A stretch of DNA of 64,000 nt from Cymbidium sinense (lineage: Eukaryota; Streptophyta; Magnoliopsida; Asparagales; Orchidaceae), in NCBI GenBank assembly GCA_021442155.1, contig CM038223.1:33888983-33952982 (forward strand), written 5' to 3'. Shown here piece after piece: positions 22,077 to 33,159 of the stretch. The notes below the pieces were generated by a model, which ran no database searches, was not told the origin of the DNA, and saw only the letters and a list, made by a program, of their open reading frames with translations. Position 1 is the stretch's first letter, and each line of letters begins with the position of its first letter. The position numbers and the translations under genes were made by a program.

Positions 22077-23160
22077 ACTTATAAATCCATATGTTACTCA
22101 AATTTTATTTCTAAAGCTCGTTGCCTATGGCTACTCTCACCTACCTCTCTCCTTAAATCTAGGACTTGCTCATTTAAGGGTTTAGAGGATTGAGGTCAAG
22201 CTTATGGGGCACATGAGTTTCCCCCACTTCATACCTATAACCAAACACATCAATAAGCCTTTTGAATAAGAACTTCTTCATCGGGCTCCCATAACGCACC
22301 TGCCATAGTGCAAAACCATAGATAATAGAGGGATGACCATATCCTACTATAATACTACCTCTAAGTATATTACAAATAGAATTATAAATAATCTTCCTCA
22401 TATCAATGGTAAAGTCCTTTTGAATTACAAAATTCAAAATGGCTCTATCCTTGGTTACCTCACTGTTATCAATTTTGGGGATGCTGAAGCTACCATCTAA
22501 ATAGGTAGTGCAAGCTTCCTAGCTATTGCTACTGCACTTTGCAAAAAAGAAATAGTGACAAACTTTTGATTCTGCCAATAGGCCAGTGGTAGAAAAGTTG
22601 ATAATCCTTTCCTCCTTCCATTTCTAATGAATGTTGGCATTTCTGCTAGTGAGAAAATTAAGAATTTAATCAAAATCGGGTGCTTATTATAATAAGAAAA
22701 TATTGATCATAAGCCACATTTGGCAATTCATAATATGCATTTATGATAGTGTTATCAAAATTACTAATTTCTCTTGAACGAAGACTTTGTTATTCTAATG
22801 CCTCTTTGCATTAGTGAAAAACTCTCGTACTATAGAGATGAGGCATGAGATGCTTTCATACGCCAGCTTTGCCTAGCTGAGTTCATTGATCACCCCATAT
22901 GTTCTCCCACCCAGGTTATAGAAGGTCCTTTCCGGGATGAGATGCTTGTGAGTGAGGGCATGTTGATACCTTTCTTTAGCTTCTACGCTAACAAACCGAT
23001 TAGACTCACTTGATGTCATCCTTCTCTTGTTAACAAGCTTATTTAGTGGTATGATCACTTTCTTAGTAGGGGAGAAAGCTGAGAAAATAAGAGAGAGCTA
23101 TAAGAAATGGAGAATGCAGAATGAAAAAATGAGCAGTCCTAAGGGGTCTATTTATAAATC
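22077..23160 (-). pseudogene. Putative plant transposon protein, minus-strand copy (5' half of a split element)
   Basis: Two open frames carry conserved blocks. 22,873-23,058 encodes 'FVSVEAKERYQHALTHK' and 'IPERTFYNLGG', near the protein's N terminus. 22,174-22,437 encodes 'FVIQKDFTIDMRKIIYNSI' and 'GYGHPSIIYG'. The plus-strand copy at 28,450-29,294 has the same blocks in the same order. They match the plan of the protein family called 'putative plant transposon protein' (I believe Pfam PF20167), found in plant LTR retroelements and of unknown function. Frameshifts and stops separate the two blocks. A TATA box (23,148-23,156) lies about 90 bp upstream of the first. The remaining 3' part is at 4,990-6,415, cut off by solo LTR copy 1. 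Confidence 0.75.
23148..23156 (-). promoter_or_regulatory. TATA box upstream of the minus-strand transposon protein
   Basis: TATAAATAG on the minus strand, about 90 bp before the methionine at 23,058 and with a C/T-rich leader between them. The GCACT-word cluster lies directly upstream, as expected for an LTR U3. Confidence 0.55.
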
Positions 23161-23650
23161 TGACTTAGTGCTACGACATTACAATGTCAATGCTGAGGTG
23201 CTTACCTCTCAGGTTTTGAAATAGAAACATAGAGTTGTAGGGCTCACATGCAGCTCCTCAATGATGGTCATCTAGTTAAGTCAATTACTGTGCTGATCAA
23301 AAAGAGTATTCATTATCTCTAATTTTATAATTCAATATTTTATCAGGCATTCATATAATATCACAGTGCTGGTCAAAAAAATTTATCTTTTCCATTTAAA
23401 GAGCTTGTCCTTCTATTAGTTTTTTTTGAACTAACTTTTGATTAGCACTACAGTGCCATATAATTAGTGCTTAGGCCCTAGTCGATTGGTCAACATCAAA
23501 ACCTGCCCAAAAATGCTACAGTGCTAAGCACTCGACGGTAAGGCACTATTTTTATAAGGCCACAATTTTATCAAGTGTCGATGTGCTACCTTAATAAACA
23601 TATTTTTAATGCTAAGGAACTTAATAAAAATAGACCTAAATTTCCCACAT
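23160..23650. repeat. GCACT-word cluster b
   Basis: Repeated words such as 'gcactacagtgcc', 'tgctacagtgctaagcac' and 'gtgctacgac'. Some are near-palindromes. The cluster lies upstream of the TATA box at 23,148-23,156 and is probably U3 of that element's LTR. It may also be the start of the plus-strand family-B LTR that follows. Confidence 0.6.
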
Positions 23651-24908
23651 GAGCCCCAACATAGTAACGATTGCCCATGTTCCATGTATGAGGATGCTTC
23701 ACGGGTTAATATAAAATAAAATTAAATCACCTACATGTGTATGGACTTAAAGATCCAAGATACAATCTAAATATCTGAATAGGCTACATAGACTGAAATT
23801 AAAAATTATATTGAAAATGTAAAATCAATCCTTTAATTTCAATAGAAAATTATAAAAAAAAAATACTTGTATGTGCTATAAAAATCAAAATTAAAATGTA
23901 TGAGGATGCTACATGGGTTAATTTCCTAGTTGGGTCTTATGATTAGGTCCAGGTCGACAACCTAATCATTCCACAATGATAGTTCTGTTGATTGGAAAAT
24001 TCATCTGGAGGGGATTTGTTCAAATTGAATGAAATTTATCTTTTAAATAATTAAAAGTAAATGATCATCCACCCATCTATTATTTGTCAAGGATGATAAG
24101 CTAAGAAACATTTGCTCACAAATAACTAATGTTAAATTAAATATATCTATATTTCTATTCAAATAATCTCATGCTAATAACAACATAGCATGCATCCTCA
24201 ATCTGCATGGTTTTATCATTGAATGACACCACATGAAATGCAGATATGACCAAAACCCTTTTGACCAAGTGGCTTGACTTCCATATAGCTCCACTATATT
24301 TCAATCATTGTAAGTAACCCATATGTTCCCTAATGGCTTTGCTCCTTAAGCCATAAATTATGGAATATATTTAATAAGTAAAAAGCCTTATATTAGTTAA
24401 GGTTGGCTTAATTTGTCACTTTAGAATAATATCACCCCGGGTCGACAAGAACACTTAGATAACATAACCCATGGCTGCTGACAAGGATTCTTCAGTAAGA
24501 AAATATTTCGCTTGGATAAGTAGGCTAGGTACCATGACAACCGAAGATGACATATACATTAGATCTTGATCTGGCATGTCATCCCCTAGTATACACTTTA
24601 AGTTATTTGACAGTCATTTATGACATGTTACACATCGCTAGACACCAATTCATATCAGATTGATATGTTTATTTTTCAACTGTAATTGAGAGTGCTATCT
24701 TACTATGGTAAGAGGGGTAATTAACATAGGGCTTACATTTATAAGAAGTGGAACCTAGATCTAAATAAACCTTAACATAATTTTATGAAAATTTGGTTGA
24801 ATATATATATATATATATATCAATCTGTCTCATGAAAAAATATGCTTCTATCCATCCCATTAAAGATGTTGTTGAGCATCCTCAAAGGTTTTTTCTCTTG
24901 AGTGATCA
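23650..24908 (+). mobile_element. Family-B Gypsy 5' LTR, plus-strand copy (3' end defined)
   Basis: The last 400-500 bp align with the reverse complement of 41,863-42,300, the LTR of the minus-strand family-B element. Shared blocks are 'aacccatggctgct', 'gagagtgct.tc.tac.a', 'agaggg.taatta', 'gatctaaataaac.ttaacataat' and 'ttggttgaa'. The LTR ends ...GAGTGATCA at 24,908, seven bases before a PBS. The 5' limit is not visible and might lie in the GCACT cluster near 23,200. No coding sequence is seen. Confidence 0.7.
24800..24821. repeat. (TA)n microsatellite inside the family-B LTR
   Basis: About 10 AT repeats between 'ttggttga' and 'caatctg'. The minus-strand LTR has only 'acataaat' at the same place, so the expansion is specific to this copy. 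Confidence 0.9.
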
Positions 24909-24914
24909 AATTTT

Positions 24915-24932
24915 TGGTGACTTTGTTAGGGT
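24915..24932 (+). promoter_or_regulatory. Primer-binding site, family B plus copy
   Basis: TGGTGACTTTGTTAGGG begins seven bases after the LTR-terminal CA. It resembles TGGCGACTCCACTGGG, the PBS of the giant-LTR element. In this Gypsy lineage such sites pair with the 3' end of a tRNA, probably a tRNA-Arg. Confidence 0.6.
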
Positions 24933-24979
24933 TCACTTCTTTCTCCATCTCTAGTTGAAGAAAATTAAAATATATTATG

Positions 24980-27110
24980 TCATCATAGACTTAAATAAAT
25001 TTTTATAATATTTTAAAAATATTAAGATCTATGACCATGTTAGTCAAATGAAAAATATCAAGAATATTATAAATATTAAGGTCAGGGAGGAATCCACTGT
25101 AAGCTTACCTCAAGCCATAATCAACATTGGTTCTGCTAGAGCTACTCTCTAATTCAAAATAATTTTTGAGGTTGTCTAGTTCTTACCCCCTAGATCTATC
25201 ATTAATCCCCTCATCAAGTTCACTGGAATGCTAGAAGCATTTAATAATGGAAATAGACCAAACCTGATCATCCTTAATGAGCCCAAACTTAAAGCTCTAA
25301 TCTCCAAGAAGGGTTCCATCTTTGATAGGTTATCAAAGGCAATGCAAATTACCCCTATTAAGGAGAAGGTGGCTGTTATGCTCAAATTGAAATCCGTCAT
25401 AGTTAATCCACTCTCATCATTAGGGAACTTAATGCCCCACATGATGCTGCCATTACTCCGGGCAAGTATGACTATGAAACATCTTCCTCGGGCACTAAAC
25501 TATCCAAAAGGGCTCTCAAAAAATATAATATTGGTCATAGAGTTGCCGAATTTCCTATTTATGTCAAACAATAATATGACCCATTGGTGGAAGAAAATAT
25601 ACCCACCAATAATAACTTTAATTTTCTCTGATGTTTCAAAAGGAATAGCTCAAGAGGAGCTATAAATAAATTGATCTGGGATAAACATACACATCCTATT
25701 CAATAGAATCAACCAGAAAAGGAGGAGACCGTCTCCTCCAAAATCTACAAAGTTCTGAAGGTCATTGAAACTAGAAACCTTCAAAGAAGAATAAGAAAGT
25801 TGGAAAGCCAAATCACCAACTAAACAAATGCATATCTTAAAAGAGGTGAAAATAGTCAAAAATATCATGCTCATTTGTAGCAAGTCTTAAAGTCTATGAG
25901 CACTATAGTCGGTGAACATTGACAATGAACTCTTTGATATAAAGACACTAAGTGGCTAGTTATTAGAAGGTCTTGGTAGCCTCGACAAAAGGGAAGATAT
26001 AATTCATTCAATTAATACCAAGATGTGACATCTAGGATGCATTCCTAGAGATCTACTATTGTAAGGTCTGGATCGATCTAGGTTCTGAAAGAATCCTAAA
26101 TAATTAATAATGAAGTAACTCAACATAAGTCAACTCCACCAGATGATGAAGGAATTGAGTCTCCTATCATCAACTAGAAATGCCAGTTTGAAAAGAGTCA
26201 GCTAGTAGATATGATAAAAATAATTGACTCTTCTTGGAAGATGAAGATTTCTCAATCAATGAAGAGTAACTAATCTCTGATCTCCAAAATAATGATGATA
26301 TCGATCATGTGGAAGTTGAAGTAGTTTGTATGGTCAATACACATTTAAGAAATAAAAATGTTGTACCTAAATAACAAAATGAGGAAGGCCACCAAGAGAA
26401 CCCAAATAATCAACAACATGGAACTAAAACTCAAGTGGAGGTTGAGGCAACTAAAGAACTAGCTGATATTGTAACAAGATTACAATGAAAAATGGATTCT
26501 CAACTCCAACAAAGAGACCAAGAAATTAGTTAACTCAATAATCGCCTTAATGGAATGAGTAGGCTAATGAAAGAGCTATTTAGATAACTCAACCTTATAG
26601 CAACTACAATAAAATAATTACCTTCAAGAAATCCTCCGTTGATAGTCAATTCAAAGCTGAAATTATGGGTATGCAAGATGCTACACCCAACTTGCCAATA
26701 CTTTCAACACAAAGGTAAGAAGCCCTAAGAAAAGCAACACCAAATACCTATTAAGAGGCTAATGTTATGACTAAATCTCAAGTAGAAGATCTCATCAACT
26801 AGAAGATCAAAGTAGTTATTACTTCAGAAGCAGTTGAACAATTAGTTAGAAAAGGCCGACCATACCCGACTGAATGTGGCCAACTATAATAACCTAAAGG
26901 GTATGTTGTGTTGAAATTCAACACTTTTTAGGTACAAAAAATCCATGGAAACATTTAGCCCAATTCAAAGCCACATGCAAAAACACCAGAGAGAATGATG
27001 CTTTTATGCTATGATAATTTGGTAGTTGTTTGACCAACATGGCTTTCAAATGGTTTGCTGAGTTATCCAACGATAATAAAAACTTTCCTCTTAGGTGGAT
27101 TGCTTAAATT
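24980..27110 (+). pseudogene. Family-B Gypsy gag, plus-strand copy
   Basis: Gag would form the virus-like particle. The N-terminal part includes the open frame 25,228-25,665, whose 'SIFDRLSKAMQITPIKEKV' matches 'SIIYRLLQATLIMPTKDKI' in the minus-strand element (41,203-41,424). A hydrophilic middle follows (26,100-26,600). The capsid part at 26,765-27,110 has 'TKSQVEDLIN', 'KGRPYPTEC', 'PKGYVVLKFNTF' and 'MAFKWFAELSNDNKNF'. These are the usual gag landmarks: the PYP and PKGY segments, then a W/Y-aKLp motif. Stops split the frame many times. The sequence stops resembling gag at about 27,110, and no protease or pol follows, so this element is truncated. Confidence 0.78.
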
Positions 27111-27914
27111 TCTTATATTTTTTATTTTTTAATGCTTTCATCATCCTATATGATTACCAATCATACTATGCAATTAATCTATTTAAATCATTAAAATAAG
27201 ATTGAATGACTAACAAGATAATCTACAAAAAATAGCCATTTACAATCATACTATATGATATATTTATAATAACATGATAGACCCAATCAAACTAGCAATT
27301 GAACTAAATGTTCGGATAATTAACATTGCTTAATCAATTCTCCAATTATACTATACTATTGACCTCACTTTCAATGAGATTGACATCCTTCACTCTTTAG
27401 GCCTTCGATTCCAATCTAGACACTAAGGTTTTTCCCCACCTAAACACTAAGACACTTCTAATGATTATGGTGAGACCCGAAGAAAATCCAAAGGCTCATT
27501 GGGCTTAACCTAGGGTCAAGATATTGAATTAGTGGAACACATTTAGCTTGACTAATCCAAATCTACACATCATATCCAAATTGACTATAGACCAATTTTA
27601 ACATTAGACAAAACATAATCTCACATATATCAAGGACCCTTGACTCTAAATGAGCTAATTAGTCCCTTAACCCAAGTTAACATATTTGACACATTTAGGT
27701 CACCATGACCAAAATCTTAACTATGTTTAAATTAGTTGCAACAAACCAATCACATGACATGCTAAAAATAAATGAAACATAAACCATGCCCAATTGAGGT
27801 ATAATTTGGCTAACTGACTCAATTAAGCAAATTTGACTTATTTGGGCCTAAAGAAGCCAAACCCCAGATTAGCCTATGTCAAGGCCTTTGTAGGTTATTT
27901 AAGATTATCTCAAG
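27111..27914. other. Stretch without recognisable content
   Basis: AT-rich and noncoding. It lies between the truncated gag and the LTR-like sequence of the next element, and may be the upstream part of that LTR. I see no repeat partner in the window. Confidence 0.4.
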
Positions 27915-28335
27915 AAAAGCATCTTGGTGCTACAAAAATGGTGTCTCAATGATGTAGCTCCAACATCGTGCTACATGGTCAATGCCATGACACTGATGTC
28001 ATTGACATTGTTGACCACTTTACTAGCTCCTTGGCATTGATAATATAGCACCGCTGCACTAGTAAAAGTTTGTTTATGATAACTGATAGACATTCAGGCT
28101 ATTTAATGACATAGGATAAACTTTTTAACTACTATCATGGTGTTGTGCCAGAGTGCAATGATACTACATCAATGCGATTCATCATTTTAGATTTAAGAAT
28201 TTGATAATTAATGTCCCTTTTTGACTAACAGAATAACTAACTTGATCATCTAACCAGCACTGCATATGGCCACCGGGTTGCTATTTCAAAACTCAAGAGG
28301 TTAGTGCCTCGCCATTGCTTTTGCAACACTATGAC
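27915..28335. repeat. GCACT-word cluster c
   Basis: Words such as 'ttggtgctac', 'agcaccgctgcact' and 'agtgcaatgatac'. It lies upstream of the plus-strand transposon protein, in the same relation as cluster b to the minus-strand copy. Confidence 0.6.
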
Positions 28336-28449
28336 GCTTAGCCACTCCTTGGGACAGCTGAAATTTTCACTTTGTACTGTCCTTAGAGTTTTTCCTTAGA
28401 GTTTTCTCTCCCACTCTTTATTCTAGTTTATACTTTCTCTTCCACATTG

Positions 28450-29560
28450 AGTAAAATATTTTGATAAGGGCAAGAAGAGGGTGGCAATCAGCAACACTAA
28501 CATATTTATTAGTTTGGAGACCAATGAGAGGTACCACCATGCCCTCATACACAACAATCTAATCTTGGAGAGGAGCTTCTACAATCTAGGAAGGTGCGTG
28601 GAGAGCATCACTACTAAGTGAGGCTAGGAGAAATTAGCTTACAATAATAAATTTGGTGTCATCCTTATGGTGTGGGAGTTCTTTGCTAATGTAAAGGAGC
28701 ACCAATAATCAATTTTTAGCCTAGAAAAAACTAGTAAGTTTTGCTAGTACTGCCATTAATGCATATTATTGTCTACTAAATATAGATTATGATCAATATT
28801 TTTTTTATTGTAATGATCATCCCAACTTTAAAGAAATCCTTAATTTTCTCACTGTTAGAAATTCCAATACCTAATGGAAAAGGCAGGATGAGAAAATTAT
28901 CAATTTTCTTACCACTGACCTCACTACTAAGGCTAAATCTTGGCATTACTTTAATTTTGCCAAGCTGATGTCTATTGGGAATATCAGTGAGGTAACTAGG
29001 GATAGGGTCATTTTGAATTTTGTAATTCAAAAGGGCTTTTATATGGATGTAGGAAAGGTTATTTGTAATTTAATTTATAATATGTTTAAGGGCGGTACTA
29101 CACTAGGTTATGGTCACCCTTCTCTTATTTATTTTGTGTGTGTTGTGACTAGTGCATTGGATGTACCAGATGAAGAAGTGCTTTTATATAGGGCTCCCTT
29201 GACTAAAGAACAATTAAAGGGTTTGGATCAAAAATGGAAGTTGGAGAAAGCTTACGCACTCCTCAATCTAGGTCAAAAATTCTCCAAGACTTAACTGAGC
29301 AACTTATAGAAATTAGAGGAGAAGTCTTAAAGCTAAGAAAATGAGTTAACGAAAGCATCTGACGATAATAGGAATTGGAAAACAAATCCAACCACCATAT
29401 GGGTCAGCAGCAATAGTAATTTTCTTACATTACTAAGTTCAACTTAGCACTTATTCAAATATTTAAAAATTGCAACTAATGCCACCCCAAATAGAGTACC
29501 TTTTTTTAGTGCCTCATTATCACTATTATATTAACACCCCATCGAAGTCAAAAGAAAAAG
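28450..29560 (+). pseudogene. Putative plant transposon protein, plus-strand copy
   Basis: The N-terminal block near 28,510-28,620 reads 'FISLETNERYHHALIHN' and 'LERSFYNLG'. The open frame 28,968-29,294 reads 'MSIGNISEVTRDRVILNFV', 'DVGKVICNLIYNMF' and 'GYGHPSLIY'. The 'SEVTRDR' and 'I..GK.I...I' pattern is characteristic of the 'putative plant transposon protein' domain. A short hydrophilic, possibly coiled-coil stretch follows near 29,300-29,345, then an acidic end near 29,550. It shares both blocks with the minus-strand copy at 22,077-23,160, and the two are inverted relative to each other. The function of the family is not known. Frameshifts break the frame between the blocks. It is flanked by GCACT-word clusters on both sides, consistent with LTRs. 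Confidence 0.78.
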
Positions 29561-29579
29561 ATGAGGAGGATAACTACAT

Positions 29580-30920
29580 CTACTAAGATAGTTTTCTATC
29601 TTTCTTATTTTGTATCTCATGTTTTTTCTTTTTTTTATATTTTTTTATAATTTTATTTAGCACATTTTTGTAATAAAATTTTATATTACAATAAAAAAAA
29701 TTTTATATTAATTATTTATCATTTTAAATGATTATTGGCTATCTAACTTAAGATTTGTAAACTTGAGAAGACAATGCTTTGGCACTAGAAGATCAATGTC
29801 TTAGTTCTGAAAATCAGAGAAAGCAGTGCTTTGGCACCATAAAAGTGGTGTTGGCACTATTCCTCAGTTCATTCAAAATAACACTACAATGCCACAAGTG
29901 AGAATTTTGACCTTACAAACCAGGAAGCCAATGTTGTGGTGCCAAGAGGCAATGCCATGGCACTAGTCACAGTGCATCAGCTTTGGGAAATGGAGCACTT
30001 GAGGTTCAAATTTTTGAGAGCTTAGCACCTTGGTGATACATAATAATGCTGCCATGCTATGAATCAGAGACTCTATTCTACGATGATATTATTTTATAAT
30101 TTGATGATTCCCATAAACATTTGTAGCATCACAGCACATCTTAGCAATGCTATGTTTTAAAATTTTTAGTGCAACACTCACTCTTCTCTCTTGTTCTAGA
30201 TCCAAGATCGATAGAGGAAAGATTTTCGTCTCATACTGAAACCAAGTTCTATGGTGGAGGACTTCAAATCTCAAAACTTGTGATTTAGTAATTTAAAATT
30301 CATGTTAATTATAATTTTGGTACAGTTTTATCATGGCAATGCCTAAGATTTCATAATTAATGCTATCTTCTCCCTTACTATAGATTTAAGATTGATGGAA
30401 GTAGAACTATAGTTTTGCACAAGATCTAAGATAAATAATGGAAGTCTTCAAAAATCTCCTATGGGGAAAGAAATCAATTGCATAAAAACATTTGTTTCAT
30501 AATTTATCTAAAATTTATGTTTGCAATAGTCTTTTCCTTTGGTTCAAGTTGTCTCGCACGTGAAGGAGTTTCTTCATGCGAGAAGAGAGCATGACGATGG
30601 CTGGAGAGAGTGTGAAGTAGAGGGGAGTATGAAGTGGCTAAAAAGTGTGTGAAGTGAGTGAAGAAGAGAGTGTATGGAGAGTGTGAGAGTGGCTAAAAAA
30701 TGTGAAGTTAGTCCTCCCCCCTCTTTATAAGAAACTACTCCCCTAACCATTCCTACTCTCCTAACAGCTCTTGCTCTCCCCTTTGATTAGTTAGTATTGA
30801 TGGGGATGGCTATTAGTAAGAGTGGTTAGTACTTTTTGAATTGTTTAGGCTTATGAGTAGCGGCGATAGTGCTTAGGCTCCAGGATTGCGGCACCATAGT
30901 TCCCCTGATTCGGGATGCTT
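29580..30920 (+). mobile_element. 3' noncoding region and probable 3' LTR of the plus-strand transposon-protein element
   Basis: After a T-rich stretch (29,600-29,740) comes the GCACT-word cluster (29,765-30,065). Segments near 30,190-30,260 resemble the reverse complement of 5,460-5,510. A TATA-like CTTTATAAG lies at 30,723-30,731, and a smaller GCACT-like group at 30,850-30,900. The order U3, TATA, leader is that of an LTR. Terminal TG/CA and a duplication could not be fixed. Confidence 0.55.
29765..30065. repeat. GCACT-word cluster d
   Basis: Dense words such as 'ctttggcacta', 'ttggcaccata', 'ggtgccaag' and 'ccatggcactag'. It occupies the same position relative to the transposon-protein 3' end as cluster a does on the minus strand. 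Confidence 0.6.
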
Positions 30921-31027
30921 CATTTTTATATTAAATTGGTTACAAACATATTTCCCATAAAGAATGTGTCATGTTGATTGGATATGATGCATTTGTTACT
31001 TTTTTATTTATTCATTAACGATAATAT

Positions 31028-32010
31028 TTAGAAACATAAAGAAAAACTAAAGAGAATAATTATAAGATTTATATACCATGTGATACCAAAGACACAATAG
31101 CTAAAAGAAATTTTAGCTATAGGTAGTTGGTCTAAATTTCTTTGATAGAAATAGAAGTAGTATGAGCTCTGTAAGCCATAGTAGTGCCTCTCCCATGCTC
31201 CTTGGAGATGCTGCAAGGTAGCTTCTTTGTCATAGACTAATGAAGGGAGAACATGCTTGATTTCAGACATAGCACTCACTCTGCCTAATCCATAGTACAC
31301 ATAGGCTAACACTATTGGTGCTAATGTAATCCTCTCACCACATGCAAGCAAGTAACCCATCAAGAGAGTAGAAGATGAAAGAGTCTGATGTGACCCAGTA
31401 ATACAAAGTAGCATAGCCATATGAAAATAAAGGCCACTTAGGATAACTCTTCATTGATGCCTCATGCAAAAACATGTCAAGAATTGGCTTATCCTTTAGG
31501 CTCAAATTTAGTACTAAACAACTCCTTAGATGAATGAAAGCCAATAATAAAGGGATCATCTTAGCATGCAAATGAGGTAAACATATTATTGAATGAAAAT
31601 ATTTCTCAAACTATGTATCAAGAGTAAAAGTGCCACATCATCTACGACCTAATCTCCCCTATCTAAATAACCTTTGATAATGAGTTAGAGCACGATGAAG
31701 GCTAAAATAATTTATGTAACTCTCACTTCTCTATTGACCAACTAACTAACACTTAAAGAGCTCATAATCTAGAGGGATGCACTCCTCACTGGGAATGCCT
31801 AAAATAGGAAAGCATGCTATATCTTACATATCTGCCAAAGTAATTATCATCTCATGTGGACTAGTTCAACAAGTATTGGCTCTATTCTAATGCTCTATTA
31901 TTCCACTAATCCAAATGAAGGGAGGATGACTATAGTCAAAGAGTGATGTATAGATTGCATGATATATGTTAGCTCTCCTAAGAATATCGCCATGCATTTA
32001 CAAATGAAGG
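31028..32010 (-). pseudogene. Plant mobile domain (PMD) protein pseudogene
   Basis: Read on the minus strand from about 32,010, the frames give 'HPPFIWISGIIEH', then 'EMIITLADM' followed by 'IACFPILGIPSEE' (about 31,800-31,860). The ITL-D and GLPI-like segment is the most conserved landmark of the PMD family (PF10536, 'plant mobile domain'). Open frames 31,335-31,571 and 31,028-31,420 continue it; 'ACGERITLAPIVLAYVYYGL' matches the family's 'RLALAPAVLASLYR'-type block. PMD proteins occur in plant transposons and in domesticated silencing factors (MAIN/MAIL). Many stops and frameshifts show this is a dead transposon-derived copy. Its LTR or terminal repeats are not identified. Confidence 0.8.
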
Positions 32011-32585
32011 TGGGTCTAATATATGTAGCCCTTAACAGTTGATAGAGGTGTGCTAAATATAGACTTTGGGTCCTAACCCTCTACCTTATGATGTAATATG
32101 TAGCAACCCAAAAGCTAGATCATGCCTATAGAAGGAACACTATTTACAACTACTTGAAGTACCTTCTATTATCCAACACTAAGGTCATCTGTAACTAATT
32201 TTAAAAGAACATTATGACTATATCACAAGTTTAAATTAATCACCCAATCAGAAGGATCATACCCTGATGATAGTTGTGAATCAAAGAATGAAATGCGGAA
32301 TGATTGAGTGAACGAATATTTATAAATGTCTCTACCCATCAACATGTCTTGATGTCATAATAAATGATCTAACAATCTGGCTAAATAATTTTGTTCATAA
32401 GCTTCAATTATGGCCCATATATGTTCTTCAGTATGAGGCATAAAATTTGGCCTTTTCTAAATAAACATTATAACAAATTTGATAAAGAAATGCATATAAA
32501 ATTTATAGACATAATAAAGTTGATAATATATGAATCTACATTTGCTTACTTTAGTTTAGTCTTTTCTAAACTTTAAAGGGTTTAT
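32011..32585. other. Stretch without recognisable content
   Basis: AT-rich, noncoding sequence between the PMD pseudogene and the 42-bp array. It may hold more of the PMD N terminus or the end of the family-B 3' LTR. The short open frame 32,391-32,576 has no domain. Confidence 0.4.
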
Positions 32586-32589
32586 ATTT

Positions 32590-32975
32590 ATATTTAGATT
32601 CAATTTCTCTTAGATTTGATAGATAAAGATTTGTATTTAGATTTAGTTCACTATGAACATTTTGAATCTAGACTTATATTTAGGCCTGAGCTTTTTGGCT
32701 TTATTAGGTGTGTTTAGACTTAGATCTAATCCTTTTAGACATGTTGGATTAAAGCTTGGGTTTAGATCTGACCCCTTCAAGCATGATGAATCTAATTTTG
32801 GGTTTAGATCAAGCCCTTTTAGACATGAAGGATAAATCTTGGGTTTAGATTTTGCCCCTTTGGATATGATGGATAGAGTTTTGGGTTTACATCTAGTCCC
32901 TTTGAGCATGATGGATCTAAGTTTAGGTTTAGATTCAATTTATTCTGGACATATTAAATCTAAGTTTAAATTTCT
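32590..32975. repeat. 42-bp minisatellite, about 8-9 units
   Basis: Units begin 'gggtttagatct', continue 'cccctt..agcatgatg' and end 'gatctaa.ttt'. Two consecutive units count to 42 bp. Because 42 is a multiple of three, open frames appear on both strands; they are not genes. The array lies where the minus-strand family-B 3' LTR should begin. Its units resemble part of the 62-bp units in the opposite LTR region (42,405-43,165). Confidence 0.8.
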
Positions 32976-33159
32976 TTGATCAGATGGAGTTTCTCTTTGA
33001 CAAAGAATAATCCTTGCACTACAGGAAATATAAAATTGCCCTTATTGACAGAGCAATTTTCCTTTGGGATGAAAATATTCTTCTCATATTTATATGCTGA
33101 TAATGATTTATTATTTTGAATGATCGATTTAGAGCTAATTTCAACTCTTATATTTATAA

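Noticed and set aside
22128..22141. TGGCTACTCTCACC on the plus strand as a PBS that would make LTR copy 1 a 5' LTR
   Set aside because: The reverse complement of 22,077-22,190 aligns continuously to the plant-transposon-protein element at 29,305-29,430, so this is coding-element sequence and copy 1 is a solo LTR.
32643..32909. 88-codon minus-strand frame with repeated KGLDLNP-like units as a repeat protein
   Set aside because: It is the translation of a 42-bp minisatellite, whose period is a multiple of three, so frames open on both strands.
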